A DNA stretch of 64,000 nt from Siphonodentalium dalli (GCA_032622095.1 CP136068.1:123323989-123387988), one strand, 5' to 3'; shown: positions 35,927-47,610, numbered from the stretch's first letter. Notes: generated by a model not told the origin, from the letters alone. Made by a program: numbers and translations.

Positions 35927-36250
35927 ATGACTCAGATGGACACATATGGTTCAAGACGTCACCTTGATGGTCATTCTTCTAGTAATAAAGGGGCAGTTCA
36001 AGATACAGCTATGCAAATGATGGAAGTTGTTCTTCCTGAAGAATATTCACAGCTCAGTACTTGTAGCCCAGACTTGAGGCATATTGTTGTTCCAAGACAA
36101 GCTGTGGCACATAGAAAATGAATTTGTCTTCTGATGATGCTCAATTAAGGCATATACTTGCCTTGGATTCTGATTCCAGGGAGAGCATTGATTGTCACAG
36201 AAACACTGGTGTTACAAATATGTGTCCCGTTGATCATGGTCCATTCGTAT
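35927..36250 (+). pseudogene. Possible 5' fragment of a retrotransposon ORF, interrupted
   Basis: Two abutting frames (35927-36121 and 36118-36303) are polar, without a known domain. The second is cut by the foldback element at 36251. Position upstream of the gypsy-type pol pieces suggests gag or a gag-pol junction, but no CCHC knuckle or protease motif is visible, so this is inference. Confidence 0.3.
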
Positions 36251-36285
36251 GGGGCGCCGTTCCTCTATTTATCCCCTATTTGCAG

Positions 36286-36656
36286 ATATCTCCTCGTGGC
36301 TAAGAGATATCTCCTCATGAATTAAGAGATATCTGCTAGCAATTTAGAGATATCTCTTAATCGACATGATCGAGGAGATATCTCCTCGCGAATTAAGAGA
36401 TATCTCTAAATCACTAAGAGATATCTCCTCGCGAATTAAGAGATATCTCCAATTCATTAGTAGATATCTCTTAATTCGCGAGGAGATATCTCTTAGTGGC
36501 ATGATTTAGAGATATCTCTTAATTCGCGAGCAGATATCTCTTAGTGATTTAGAGATATCTCTTAATTCGCGAGCAGATATCTCTTAGCCACAAGGAGATA
36601 TCTCTTAGTACTGCTGAATTAAGAGACATCTCCTCGGCCGCTAAGAGATATCTCCA
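36286..36656. repeat. Left GAGATATCTC array
   Basis: About 16 copies of GATATCTC cores, many as full GAGATATCTC, joined by 'ctcgcgaattaa', 'ttagtg' and 'aattcattag'. Because every core is its own reverse complement the array can fold on itself in many registers. Confidence 0.95.
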
Positions 36657-37917
36657 ATTCGGCAGTGTTGACTGGAACAGGCTCAAACTGAAGGATCCCT
36701 CAATAGCACTCAATGATGCTATTTATAGAACAGCGAGAGCACGTGGCGTTGTTTATAAACAGAGGGTCGGACATTCTCCGGGTATTACAATACGTAGCCC
36801 TTCATTGCGCAATGTAAACATGTCATCCCATAAAACAGTGATTGTGGGTCTTATAATAACTTGGAAAAAAAGGGAACACCGCAATTGTTGGTATGGCTTA
36901 TGCAACAATGGCAGTAAGAAATGTGGAGAAAATCACTTGGAAAATGTAACTTTGACGCCCTTTCCTAAGCTAAAATCAAACAGATAAAATATGTATTTAT
37001 GGATTAATTAGTTGTTGCTGAAACGAGAAATTAACGGTGGATACCGTTAAAATTGGACATATATATGCAGCAAGAATTTTGTGCGTGTCCTTAGCCCCAC
37101 TAAGGAGTTCCCGGACCCAATTCCTGTCACATTGTGACATATTTGTATAGACGTCAGACAGAATGAAAATGACTGTCAAATGATGTGTTATCAAATCGAA
37201 AAATACAACTGGATTCACAAAATTAGAACAGTGTTACTGTAGTTTCAAGTGATATAGTACTATATATAGGTACAATGTATAGGTGCATGCAAAAACACGA
37301 GAACATGTATACAGGCCCTGTAAGGAACGTGATGCCACAGAAACTCTTATGTCGCCAGATGTCCCTTGGTTATTTTAGCTATGTCAATTAACGTACGTGG
37401 AGAATAATTCAGGGACCAAAGATGCCGTCGATGCACTACTGATTTGTGAAGAATAAACATGGATTTTGTGAACTGAGAACAGGTGTTGATGCCAAAGCTG
37501 TAAGGCAACATTGCCATAAATATAATGCTTTCGTTATATAATCATGGATCTGGTGAAAACGTGATTTGACAATATGATATAATTGATTTGGATCATCAAA
37601 CACCTGCATGCATATGGGAAGCCAAATTGACCGTGGAGCCCAACGATGATACTACGAACGCAGCATCCGGCCGCCTTATATAGACGGAATAATGATATTC
37701 TCCCCAAATCCAAGCGGTAAATAAAATATATACTCTGCTACAGTCCAAATCATTATACTCTGTCCATTTAATAGGTTCTGTTGCACATGCACAAATATAT
37801 CGTGTGTGCTCGCCCTTCTGTCATAACGAAATTAACCCATAAAATATTCACAATGGCTGGCAAAAAAAAACACTTGCTGGGGGAGAAATTCTTAATGTTC
37901 TCTGACCCAAAACTGAA
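36657..37917. other. Unique interior of the GATATC foldback element
   Basis: An open + frame runs from inside the left array to 36987, through DWNRLKLKDPSIAL, TARARGVVYKQR and a Cys-containing stretch (CWYGLCNNGSKKC). It has no family I recognise and ends without continuation. The rest (36990-37917) has no plausible gene. Confidence 0.4.
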
Positions 37918-38420
37918 TAAGAGATATCTCCTCGGTCACGAAGAGATATCTCTAATTCAGCACTACTAAGAGATATCTCCTCGTGGCTAAGATATATCTC
38001 CTCGTGAATTAAGAGATATCTCCTAGCGATTTAGAGATATCTCCTCGCGAATTAAGAGATATCTCTAAATCATGCCACTAAGAGATATCTCCTCGCGAAT
38101 TAAGAGATATCTGCTAATGAATTGGAGATATCTCTTAATTCGCGAGGAGATATCTCTTAGTCATTTGGAGATATCTCTTAGTGATCGAGGAGATATCTCT
38201 TAATTCAGCAGCCTAGGAGATATCTCCTCGTAGCTAAGAGATATCTCCTTGTGATTTAGATATATCTCCTCACGAATTAAGAGATATCTCCTTGGCAATT
38301 GGAGATATCTCCATAACAATTGGAGATATCTCCATAACAATTGGATATATCTCTTAATGGATTGGATATATCTCCTAATGAATTGGAGATATCTCCAATG
38401 AATTGGAGATATCTCTAAGT
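37918..38420. repeat. Right GAGATATCTC array
   Basis: About 25 cores, same linkers as the left array plus 'aattggagatatctcc' variants near the right end. Confidence 0.95.
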
Positions 38421-38929
38421 AGGGGATAAATAGAGGAACCGAATTCGTATATAGCTCTTAACACCATGTGACATTGGGGGAGTATTCTCATGTTTGATGG
38501 TGTAAACATTATTTATTTTTGTATCCCAAATGTATACAACAATTTACAAGATGATGTTCATATATATGATTGAGTATGGTAAGTCTGAGAGAGAAGAGGA
38601 TTTGACATCAAGCGCCAGGCGCTTATATTGAGCCATCTCCTCGCATGTTTGTTATACTTCATCGGAAAACTTCAACAATTTTCCATGTTCATTGAATGAT
38701 GTTTCTCATTTTGATGGTCATAAATCTTGGTCTAAATCTGGTTCAAATAGTCTAAGTTCTAATATTGATACCAGTTTATCACAAATACACGTGATTTCTA
38801 CCTCTGACAGTCGTCTGTCTTGTAATCACAATCCTCTTGGTCTAGAAGGTTCCAGTGTGGAAGCTCCTGTCCATACTCGTACTGCTGATAAGATAAACTT
38901 GCTCCCTGGGCACTTACAACCATTGTTAG

Positions 38930-39529
38930 ATGGATGTTCTCCGAAACTCGATCGATCACACACTTATCAGACAAGCACCAAAGGCTCAGGTGGAGGAAAT
39001 GCTCGCCAATGACGTCATTGAGCGTAGTTCAAGTTCTTGGTCGTCGACAGTTTTGTTGGTTAAAACATCTGATGGACCTTATCAATTTTGCGTTGAATAT
39101 CGTCAGGTATATGCCATCGCATGTAGGTATGCTTACCTCTGCCACGTTTCGATGACTGCTTGCAGTCACTGTCGGGATCAATTTGTTCAACATTTCTCTG
39201 CCATAGCTGATCCACTGCTTAATTTGATACGGAAACAAGTCAAGTTCCATTGGGATGAGGATTGCGAACATGCATTTATAAAACTGAAACAATGTTTGAC
39301 CCCGGCTCCTGTTCTCGCTTATCCCAAAGAGGACGGTGCTGTTCTTTCCCAGTTCCGGGATGGCAAAGAATGTGTCATCGGCTATTTCATTACTCGACAA
39401 ACAGCAGATGAACTATTGTATGAGTACATAGAACCTTATACTGTAGTTCAAGCTGTTAGACATTTTAAGCATTTCCTGTTGGGCACTAAGTTTTTTATTC
39501 GAACTGCCCATTCATCTCTGGGTGGCTAA
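38930..39529 (+). pseudogene. Gypsy-type RT start fused to RNase H fragment
   Basis: Residues near the start (IRQAPK, MLANDVIERSSSSWSS, VLLVKTSDG) match the opening of gypsy reverse transcriptases. The later part (ADPLLNLIRK, FHWDEDCEHAFIKLKQ, LTPAPVLAYP) matches the RT-RNase H connection. The intervening active-site region is deleted. After the stop at about 39527 related sequence continues in another frame to about 39640 (ILARWL, LSTYNFEIQQR). Confidence 0.85.
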
Positions 39530-39754
39530 ACAATTTCAAGGATGTTGAAGGAATTCTTGCTCGTTGGTTATCAGTTCTCAGTACATATAATTTTGAAATA
39601 CAGCAGAGAAGTAAGCTGATGGAATGTCCAGAAGTCCTTATCGTTTTTGCACACGTCTTGGTCGTCCTTCTGGCTGTAGACCACATCATTCATCCCTAAA
39701 ACATAGGACAATAGTAGTGTTGAGTCAGACTGTAGTACTGAACCTGCCCTAGCT

Positions 39755-40118
39755 GTGTGCGCTATTCAAACCGGGGACCCTATTTCACATCAGTTTGATT
39801 TTGATAATTGGCTTGAGTCTTTGGATGCTGATTCCACATCATTTCCCCAGCTGAATGGTCCTGTTATTGGACAAATTCTTCACACAAAGAAAACCTTGTC
39901 CATGAAACCTTCATCTGACATTGCACTGCTGCCTTCTGAAACAAAAAGTTTGAGGGTAAAATGGGAAAGTCTTAGTGTTGATTGTGGTATTATATACTTC
40001 TCTACTGGGGATGAGAAAACATTAGTAGCTCATATGGAATTGAGAACGAGCTTGTTCCAACAACTTCACTGCAATAGGATTGCAGGACATCTGGGAAGGG
40101 ATAGGACTTTAGATTCTT
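39755..40118 (+). pseudogene. Gypsy-type RNase H/integrase linker and integrase N-terminus
   Basis: The frame ends in LHCNRIAGHLGRDRT, the His-x-His part of the integrase zinc-binding domain. The partner Cys residues lie after the MITE, near 40575-40590 (CENC-like). The reading frame runs on into the MITE only by chance. Confidence 0.75.
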
Positions 40119-40517
40119 TTAACCCTTTACCCAACAGAACGGCCCTGTGCCAATGCATTCTCTTATATATGCGAGTCGACCATAGGTCGCCTCGCATATA
40201 TAAGAGAATGCATTGGCTTAACACATTACAAATTATAAAATTGTTAAAGAATGTAAGAAAAATGGTAAAAAGTGTTAAAAAAAGATTTTTTTTAGGCCAA
40301 TGCATTCTCTTATATATGCGAGGCGACCTATGGTCGACTTGCATATATAAGATAATGCATTGGCACAGGGCATAACTGTAACTATCACAATGTGGTCAAG
40401 GAGCCGGTTCCAATGATATCCATATTTGTATGGTTCTATTGAGACAGACCGAAGATATTTTAGGCTGTTGAAGCTTTATTTGGCCGGTTTTGGCCGTTTT
40501 GTTGGGTAAAGGGTTAA
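40119..40517 (+). mobile_element. piggyBac-type double-hairpin MITE, copy B
   Basis: TTAA at 40119-40122 and 40514-40517. Opposite orientation to copy A. Inserted into the integrase N-terminal region of the gypsy-type element, so it is younger than that element. Confidence 0.9.
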
Positions 40518-40635
40518 ATCAAGGGCATTCTGACCAGGTATGTCCAGGGATATAGCATGATGGTGTTCCGAGTGTGAGAGCTGTTCTCGTGTTAAATTTG
40601 GACATGGTAGAGGCAAATCTCCACTTCAGCAGGAC

Positions 40636-41111
40636 TTGGTTGGGGCACCACTGGATATAATTGCTGTGGATATTCTAGGTCCATTGCCAATCACTCGAAA
40701 TGGAAATGAGTATATTATGGTTGTGGTGGACTATTATACTAAGTTTGTAGATGGCTATGCAATTCCAAATCATACTGCCATCACTTTTGCCGATAAACAG
40801 AGTTCATTGTCCGTTATGGTGTACCCAAGCAGATTCATACCGATCAGGGTCGGGAATTCACTTACAAGTTGTTAGCAGAAGTCTGTAATCTTCTTGATAT
40901 TGAAAAAACTCGAACTACCCCTTATAGACCCCAGTCAGATGGCCCCGTTGAACGTTTCAATCGAACTGTTCAACAGATGCTTGCACATTATGTTTCTGAA
41001 AACACGGATGACTGGGATGACCTCCTGCCTTATGTTATGTTTGCATATAGGTCTACCACACACGACAGCATGCACAAAATGCAGTCCATATCTACTAATG
41101 TTTGTCCATGA
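40636..41111 (+). pseudogene. Gypsy-type integrase core, frameshifted
   Basis: The first part carries IIAVDILGPLP (first catalytic Asp) and YIMVVVDYYTKF. A frame change near 40800 leads to the second Asp region (HTDQG in another frame, about 40838-40852). The part from 40869 carries TTPYRPQSDGPVERFNRT with the catalytic Glu. The D,D,E residues are therefore present in the DNA but not in one frame. Confidence 0.85.
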
Positions 41112-41356
41112 AGTAAATCGTCCAATTGATTTAATGATTGGCAGATCTAATTCTTCTATTACTTGCTATTACTTGCCAAGTTGAGAATGTTGAGCGGTTG
41201 AAGGAACGTTCATTGATACTTCTGAGTACGTTGCAGGACATTTACTTCACGTCAAATAAGAACTTATGATAGGGTTTAAAGCTCCGTGAATACTCTATTG
41301 GTGATTTAGTCATGAGGTATTAACCACCGGAAGCCTCAAAGAAGTTTGGTTCAAAA

Positions 41357-41644
41357 TTGATTGGCCCATATAAAGCTATATTAAATTATGAGATCAAGTG
41401 TCTTAAAACCAGTTGTCGCCTGGTAGTTAATGTTGATGACTTGAAAATTCATAAAGGAGTTCGTCCTAATTCTGACGACATTATTATTGATTGTACACTC
41501 AATGAGAATGTTCATGTGAGTTTTTGTCAGACACATGAAGCACTGTCATCTGCTGAAACTCCGGTAGTACCACCAATAGGTCCTGATGTGACAAGGCGTG
41601 GTAGAACTATAAGGGCATCCGAAATGTGTTTGCGTTCATATTGA
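41357..41644 (+). pseudogene. Gypsy-type integrase C-terminal region
   Basis: IGPYKAILNYEIK and RLVVNVDDLKIHKG match the usual end of gypsy integrases ('GPY...V.VDDLK'). No chromodomain is seen. It ends 21 bp before the next ORF. Confidence 0.75.
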
Positions 41645-41665
41645 TTTAAAATGCTGTACTTGTAG

Positions 41666-42180
41666 ATGGCTGACGAATTTGAAATCAGTGTAAATAGCAA
41701 GGAAATGGAGGCCATGGACATGTCCCCACCAGCTGAAGTTCCATATATGGAACGCCCTATATTTCCAGATGGCGGTGCGGCTTGCCCAGTTGAGTGCTGT
41801 GGCGAACATTCGTTCAAGACATTTAACTTATTTTTGAGGCATTGGAAGAAATTCCATATTCCTAAAATAAATGCAGTCAGTTGCATCTGTGATGCATTCT
41901 TCTTCAAATTAGATGGCTACCACAGACATCTGTCGTCATTCCACCACCTAGACCTGAGTGGAGCACGAAGACGTGGGTGTATAGGCTTCTTACTTGCTGG
42001 CCTAATGACAAGTATGTGGACCGGGGAAATGCTATTCCTTGGCGGTCAATAGCTCGCGAGGAGCGGGAGAATCGGAAGGAGGCATACACATTACAGGCAG
42101 CCTATCAGAGAGCTGATATAAGAGAGAGATGGAGAGAGAGAGGGGGCGGCATGAAGTCGTCCCCTCATGTCGATTCATAG
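41666..42180 (+). pseudogene. C2H2 zinc-finger-like ORF after the gypsy element
   Basis: The first frame (41666-42052) has two finger-like patterns: C-x3-CC...RHWKKFH (about residues 40-64) and CICDAF...YHRHLSSFHH (residues 71-92). Around 41965 the likely frame shifts by one: the alternative frame up to 42180 (YRLLTCWPND, WRSIAREERENRKEAYTLQ) looks more protein-like and ends in an Arg/Glu-rich tail. It may be an extra ORF of the retrotransposon or an unrelated repeat-borne gene. I do not recognise the family. Confidence 0.45.
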
Positions 42181-42239
42181 CACGACGGTTATCCCCAGCG
42201 ATCACGAATCAAGGTTTATTGGCGGAAAAGTGGTGCCCC

Positions 42240-42639
42240 TTAACCCTTTACCCAACAAACCGGCCAAAACCGGCCAAATAAAGCTTCAACAGCCTAAAAT
42301 ATCTTCGGTCTGGCTCAATAGAACCATACAAATATGGATATCATTGGAACCGGCTCCTTGACCACATTGTGATAGTTACAGTTATGCCCTGTGCCAATGC
42401 ATTATCTTATATATGCGAGTCGACCATAGGTCGCCTCGCATATATAAGAGAATGCATTGGCCTAAAAAAAATCTTTTTTTAACACTTTTTACCATTTTTT
42501 CTTACATTCTTTAACAATTTTATAATTTTTAACGTGTTAGGCCAATGCATTCTCTTATATATGCGAGGCGACCTATGGTCGACTCGCATACATAAGAGAA
42601 TGCATTGGCACAGGGCCGTTCTGTTGGGTAAAGGGTTAA
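42240..42639 (-). mobile_element. piggyBac-type double-hairpin MITE, copy C
   Basis: TTAA at both edges, same orientation as copy A. 'aaccggccaaaaccggcc' is duplicated next to the left end. Confidence 0.9.
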
Positions 42640-43814
42640 CAAGAATTGGGGGAAAAAGCACAAAGACGTTCATACACACTTGACTTTATACTGCTTTATT
42701 ACAACTGAGTTTATTAAGAGACTTTATATTGCTGGGATTGATATGCATGTTATTGTTATGTTCAGCCTTCATCTTTAGCAGACTGGGAAGGGGGGCCCTA
42801 GCGGAACAAGGTATTAATTCTGTCAGTGTTTTGCCGTTTTGCTTCATCGGTGGGTTTCGCCTGGGCGCAGCCATTGTTATAGGTCCTGGATGTAGCTAAA
42901 CGCCGTCAATACGAATAGAGTTATCGGTCATGACAAGTTCTTTCGTTTCCAATAAGAGTTTCGATGCGTTCTTTTATACAGACATAATGTGTCATTGTTT
43001 TTTGGCATCTCTCCTATGGTTCCATGCGCTTCCAGTTGTCTAATGTCGCACATAAATAGGCATTAGTAATCTGCAAGTTGTCTCAACGCTTTATTTCCAG
43101 CAACCTTTCTTCCAGAATTTCTTAAAGTGATTTTTCTTAGAATCACACCATTTTCGGCCATATTCGATATTTCACGAGTCTTGGTTCTTTTCTCGGTATC
43201 GGCCTCTTCTTTTCCGGGCCAAAGTTAAGTGTACAGTTCACAGATGTGAACTCACTGTGCGTTTGTACTATACAAGCTTGGACGTTCACAGATGTGAACT
43301 ATTTCTTCGTTGGTTCTAAATATCTTAGCCATATAATGTTATGATACCTAACACTCTTAAAGTGGACATTTCTATTCTGAATTAGTTATTTTCTTGATAT
43401 ATTCATCACACTCTTAAAATGGAAACCCCGATATTTATTATTAATCTCTGTTAGCAGTTCCGGAAGATATCAATATAGCATGGAGGTCCTAATTTTGTCC
43501 TCTTAAAAGTGTCCCCTTTTTATTCTGCGTATAGGGCCAAATTAATTATTAATTATATTTTAAATCTCTTTTGTATTTGGGTTAAGGGTGGAGAAACCTG
43601 GGAAATTGTGACATACATTTTCATCGGTGGGCATAATCCTTGTCAGGGCCGTTGACGCAAATTCCGTAGAATCTACTTTAATAAATAATTAATTAATATG
43701 GACTAAATAACGGAGATATTTGAAGAAGTGTTTTAACGAAGTCACGGAGATATAGACCAAAATTGAACACTTGTGGTGTTGTAATTTATTTCATACTAAT
43801 CTCCGTTTATTTCG
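42640..43814. other. Non-coding
   Basis: No gene seen. The near-palindrome GTTCACAGATGTGAAC occurs twice, near 43236 and 43287. A few 'cactcttaaa-tgg' pieces recur between 43360 and 43520. Confidence 0.45.
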
Positions 43815-43818
43815 TTAA

Positions 43819-44267
43819 AGGTACTCAATCCGATCAGACGCTCCTAAATTACTATTTATTTGGCTTCAGGGGTAAAAAATATTTGATTAGAGTCGAGGAA
43901 CCTACACATCAAAGCTCAGGGTGATCAGAAATCGATTTTTGAAGTTTGTTATTTCTCGAGATGTGTAATAATATGTGGCCCAGAAACACGTGGTCAAACG
44001 GACAAAATGACGGATGAAGGTGGATAAATCTAAAATCAAGTAGTAATACGGTCACATTTCGCGATACTTTAGCGATAATACGGCCATATCTTGTTGAACA
44101 AAATGTTGATAAATAACAAGTTTTGGGAAATTTTATACCATAGTTGACAGTGGTTAGCATTATTTTGTTGTAATTAATCCATTATGATAACTAAAGTGTA
44201 TTTTGAAGAAATGTTGTTGTTGTTGTATCTTGATGGTATGGGGACCGTCTGATCGGATTGAGTACCT
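43819..44267. mobile_element. TTAA-flanked MITE (AGGTACTCAATCCG family), copy 2
   Basis: TTAA at 43815-43818 and 44268-44271 with matching ends AGGTACTCAATCCGATCAGACG. Best-preserved copy of the family together with 50936-51357, which has similar interior in the opposite orientation. Confidence 0.88.
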
Positions 44268-44271
44268 TTAA

Positions 44272-45708
44272 ATTATGTTTTATTTAGTGTTATCATCCTT
44301 CCTTCTGCTTCAGCCGAAGATCGTGTATTAAGCTTTAACGATCCTACCTCGATAACCATTCCCGGTTATGATCCTACGTATGTTATCGAGATAATCTGCC
44401 CATAATTATTCGTACATATACGGTTGATCCTGGAAGGATCAGACGAATAGCAAGCTGACACCCCTTCGGCTGTTCGTACACTTGTATCCAACACTGCTTC
44501 TCAGCCAACATCCACACGTTTGATGGCTAACCCAAGTATCAACTCATCCCTTCGAATCGATTTTTAAAATATTGAATCTAATGCATGGTGTCTGTTGTGT
44601 GACTGAAGGACGTTCGTAGATTGCTGTTACAGATCCGTTAATCAATTTAGAGAAATGGAAACTTACCATTATGATTGGTCAATAGACGAGTATATGACAT
44701 GGCGGAGACTCATTTCCATTCAATACAGATTTCCGATGTGAATTTCGTTCTCCCAGTAGAATATGAAATACACCGTTGCGTCAAACAACCCGTAATTTAG
44801 GAAAGCTTGCATCGGGAAACGAATTTCACTTCAGTTGTGTTCTGGGGGCCCATTTCTCAGGCACGTTTTACTCCGCTTGGAATGTAATTGAGTCGTTCAT
44901 GTCGCTGCATAATAATGCGTTCTGGGGAATTGCACCAATTATGCACCCATTAGTTCTCTGAAAATTGGATATCCATCGTTTGATCTGGCTCTTCTTAACC
45001 ACTCTGATATCACGGTTTTGTATACCGGCTAATAGTTAGGGACGTCTGCGATGTCATTCCCAATGTGGGTCGCGGGTTCCACATAGGGACGTGGCGACAT
45101 GGGGGTTTGGGGGTGTCTCAACTTATAGGTAAAACATTTCATCAGTTGGAAATTTCGCACCAAAATAGGTTGAAATTTTTCTCATGGTTTGATTTTACAA
45201 CCAATATATAGTGCGGAATTTGTTGTTTCTAGACCCACATTCGCATATTTTAGGACTTTTGATAACATTTTGAACTGAAATGGCAATCAGTATATGAAAT
45301 TTTCAAAACTTAGAGGGGTGTCAGGTTGCAATGCTTGAAGTACAAGTTAGAAAATTCCAATCCAGGGGCAGGGTGCAAATTGAATTTTACTAACTTGGGA
45401 GTTTGATTTGTTTAAAGAGGGTGGACTCATATGAAAAACAATGTGTTCGATAAGCTAGTAACCAAACAGCCGCCTCAAACTGAGAGCTTTCCGGTGAATG
45501 GCAACAAGCCATATTTCCGACTAAATCCTGAAAAAAGTACCCATAATTCTGCTGTGGTTAAGGAGTCGATTATTTAGGGCATTACTGTAGTTAGTGTATA
45601 ACTCACAACACAAGTGTTTGCAGTTCCAGAACCTGTCACAAGAAATTATAAATTGAACACTATGCAACTTGAAGTTTGAAAGACACAAGTATTTGCGTGT
45701 TAAACCTT
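44272..45708. other. Non-coding
   Basis: Nothing supported. The frame 44776-44961 and the text near 44425 ('ggttgatcctgg') have no convincing context. Confidence 0.4.
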
Positions 45709-45783
45709 CCGGTTGAATGACAGGCGACCTTCCGGTTGAGTGACAGGCGACCTTCCGGTTGAGTGACAGGCGACCTTCCGGGG
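45709..45783 (+). repeat. ~27-bp tandem repeat, three to four units
   Basis: Units 'ccttccggttgagtgacagg' plus 'cga'. Confidence 0.9.
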
Positions 45784-45849
45784 CACCAACAACGGACTGT
45801 TAAAGATACCATGTCCGGTATGACACAATGAAACCACAATCTGTACGTT

Positions 45850-46247
45850 TTAACCCTTTACCCAACAGAACGGCCCTGTGCCAATGCATTCTCTTATATA
45901 TGCGAGTCGACCATAGGTCGCCTCGCATATATAAGAGAATGCATTGGCTTAACACATTAAAAATTATAAAATTGTTAAAGAATGTAAGAAAAAATGGTAA
46001 AAGTGTTAAAAAAAGATTTGTTTAGGCCAATGCATTCTCTTATATATGCGAGGCGACCTATGGTCGACTCGCATATATAAGAGAATGCATTGGCACAGGG
46101 CATAACTGTAACTATCACAATGTGGTCAAGGAGCCGGTTCCAATGATATCCATATTTGTATGGTTCTATTGAGACAGACCGAAGATATTTTAGGCTGTTG
46201 AAGCTTTATTTGGCCGGTTTTGGCCGGTTTGTTGGGTCAAGGGTTAA
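45850..46247 (+). mobile_element. piggyBac-type double-hairpin MITE, copy D
   Basis: TTAA at both edges, same orientation as copy B, nearly identical to it. Confidence 0.9.
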
Positions 46248-47467
46248 ATACCAGAAAATATTACGATCGAACCCATGAACCCATTAATGGGAGGGTTTGA
46301 TGGCCATATATCGACTTTCAAAAGAGGAAGCGGCCGATAAGACGTCAGACACCAATAAATTTACCAGACAAAATCTGCAATTCCAGGTTATCAGTACGGC
46401 ATTTCAACGTGTTGGATCGTAGTTACCCAATGATGTGATGGTGTTGGCGATATAGCACACAAGAACCCACAGCCCATGATGCATTATGTATATGGCACTA
46501 GTTTACAAGATAAAATGTGGCAAATGTCCCACGACTCCCACTGCATCAAGGGTTATTATGAAACACAATTTTCTCTAAATTCTTGCCAATTCTCACCAAT
46601 TTTTCACCATTTTGTTTTGTCTTGTTTTTTTTATCCAGGAAGGGAGGTCATTCTGCTTGCTTGGCATTTCTTTCTCATGATACTACATCGAGTCTTGAAC
46701 CACAATAAAACTATTTTATGTTTCAATAAATTTTATGTTCGACCAGCCCCAGTTAATCATAAATGCAATAGCATATCATTAAGGAGACGACCGCATGTAA
46801 ATTCCATAGCCATTAGAACCGCACACTATAATCATCTTGGCATCACCATATATATCAATTATAAACACATCTTCTTGTCCCAACTGGAAATCAATCAAAG
46901 ACTCACGTTACTACAATATTGGATTTTATAATACCCCTGTGAAATTTAATTTTGCCTATTTATACAGCAATATTGGTGTTATTACACGTGAAGCGTGGCA
47001 AAGGATATTATTTAGTGGGAAATTATAATATGACATTCTCAGTTATCATAAAAATGCATAAACGACGACATTGTTCTATTTTGAAAAATGCGTTTTGCCT
47101 CTAAACGAATTATTTCAATTCAGAAAGGTTAGGTTCGGTAACCATTCGCCCCGCTGTATCTTGTTGGGGACCGGCAATTTGGTCAATGTTAGTTTCTTTT
47201 TTCGAAATGGGCCAAAGAAGTTTTCATTTGTGTACACTTTTGGCAAATATGTTCCATGCCTAACTAACGATTGACTCTGGTTTTGTGAGTGTATAATGGA
47301 TTGTCCAAACATTTCTTTTGGCAACAAATCGTGGATGTGTCATTATGGAGGACGTATTGAGAAGCAGAGAGCTAGACTGCCTAACCAACAGTGTTCACTA
47401 TTCCTCAGCAACTGTAGCCGCATTACCCTCCCCCTACGATATTATGTTACACAATGTGTCCAGTGTA
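46248..47467. other. Non-coding; longest frame unsupported
   Basis: The 151-residue frame at 46476-46931 has no domain, no splice context and odd composition. I treat it as chance. Confidence 0.4.
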
Positions 47468-47610
47468 TTTATATAAGGATTAACTGTCATGTGGACTGTT
47501 TATATGGAGATGTAACGGTGAGGGTTCTACATACAAGTTATGTCCACTTACCTCACCGTTACATCTCCATAAAACTAGTCCACATGACAGTTAATCCTTA
47601 TATTTATATA
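47468..47610. repeat. Foldback repeat with ~58-bp arms
   Basis: 'ataaggattaactgtcatgt' and 'atggagatgtaacggtgagg' on the left are mirrored by 'cctcaccgttacatctccat' and 'acatgacagttaatcctta' on the right, with a short loop at about 47525-47550. Confidence 0.92.

Larger units (their letters stand above)
36251..38442. mobile_element. 2.2-kb foldback element built from GAGATATCTC palindromes
   Basis: Direct repeats ATTCGTAT at 36243-36250 and 38443-38450 flank the element. Near the ends 'gttcctctatttatcccct' appears in inverse orientation on the two sides. Each end is an array of the palindrome GAGATATCTC spaced every ~20 bp by short linkers such as 'ctcgcgaattaa'. Between the arrays is about 1.26 kb of unique DNA. 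The 8-bp duplication would suit hAT-like elements. No transposase seen. Confidence 0.82.
38692..41644 (+). pseudogene. pol: Decayed Ty3/gypsy-type pol
   Basis: Pieces in order: start of reverse transcriptase, RNase H, integrase zinc-binding, integrase core and C-terminal region, in changing frames. The reverse-transcriptase palm with its YxDD site is missing: the frame passes from FCVEYRQV directly to sequence just before RNase H. Integrase is interrupted by the MITE at 40119-40517. Long terminal repeats and a primer-binding site were not located. The element cannot make a working polyprotein. Confidence 0.85.

Noticed and set aside
44420-44460. rRNA-like start 'ggttgatcctgg'
   Set aside because: Only a dozen bases resemble the 5' end of small-subunit rRNA and nothing after it does.
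46476-46931. 151-codon frame, longest outside repeats and pol
   Set aside because: No domain, no similarity I can name, no splice context; consistent with chance in AT-rich DNA.
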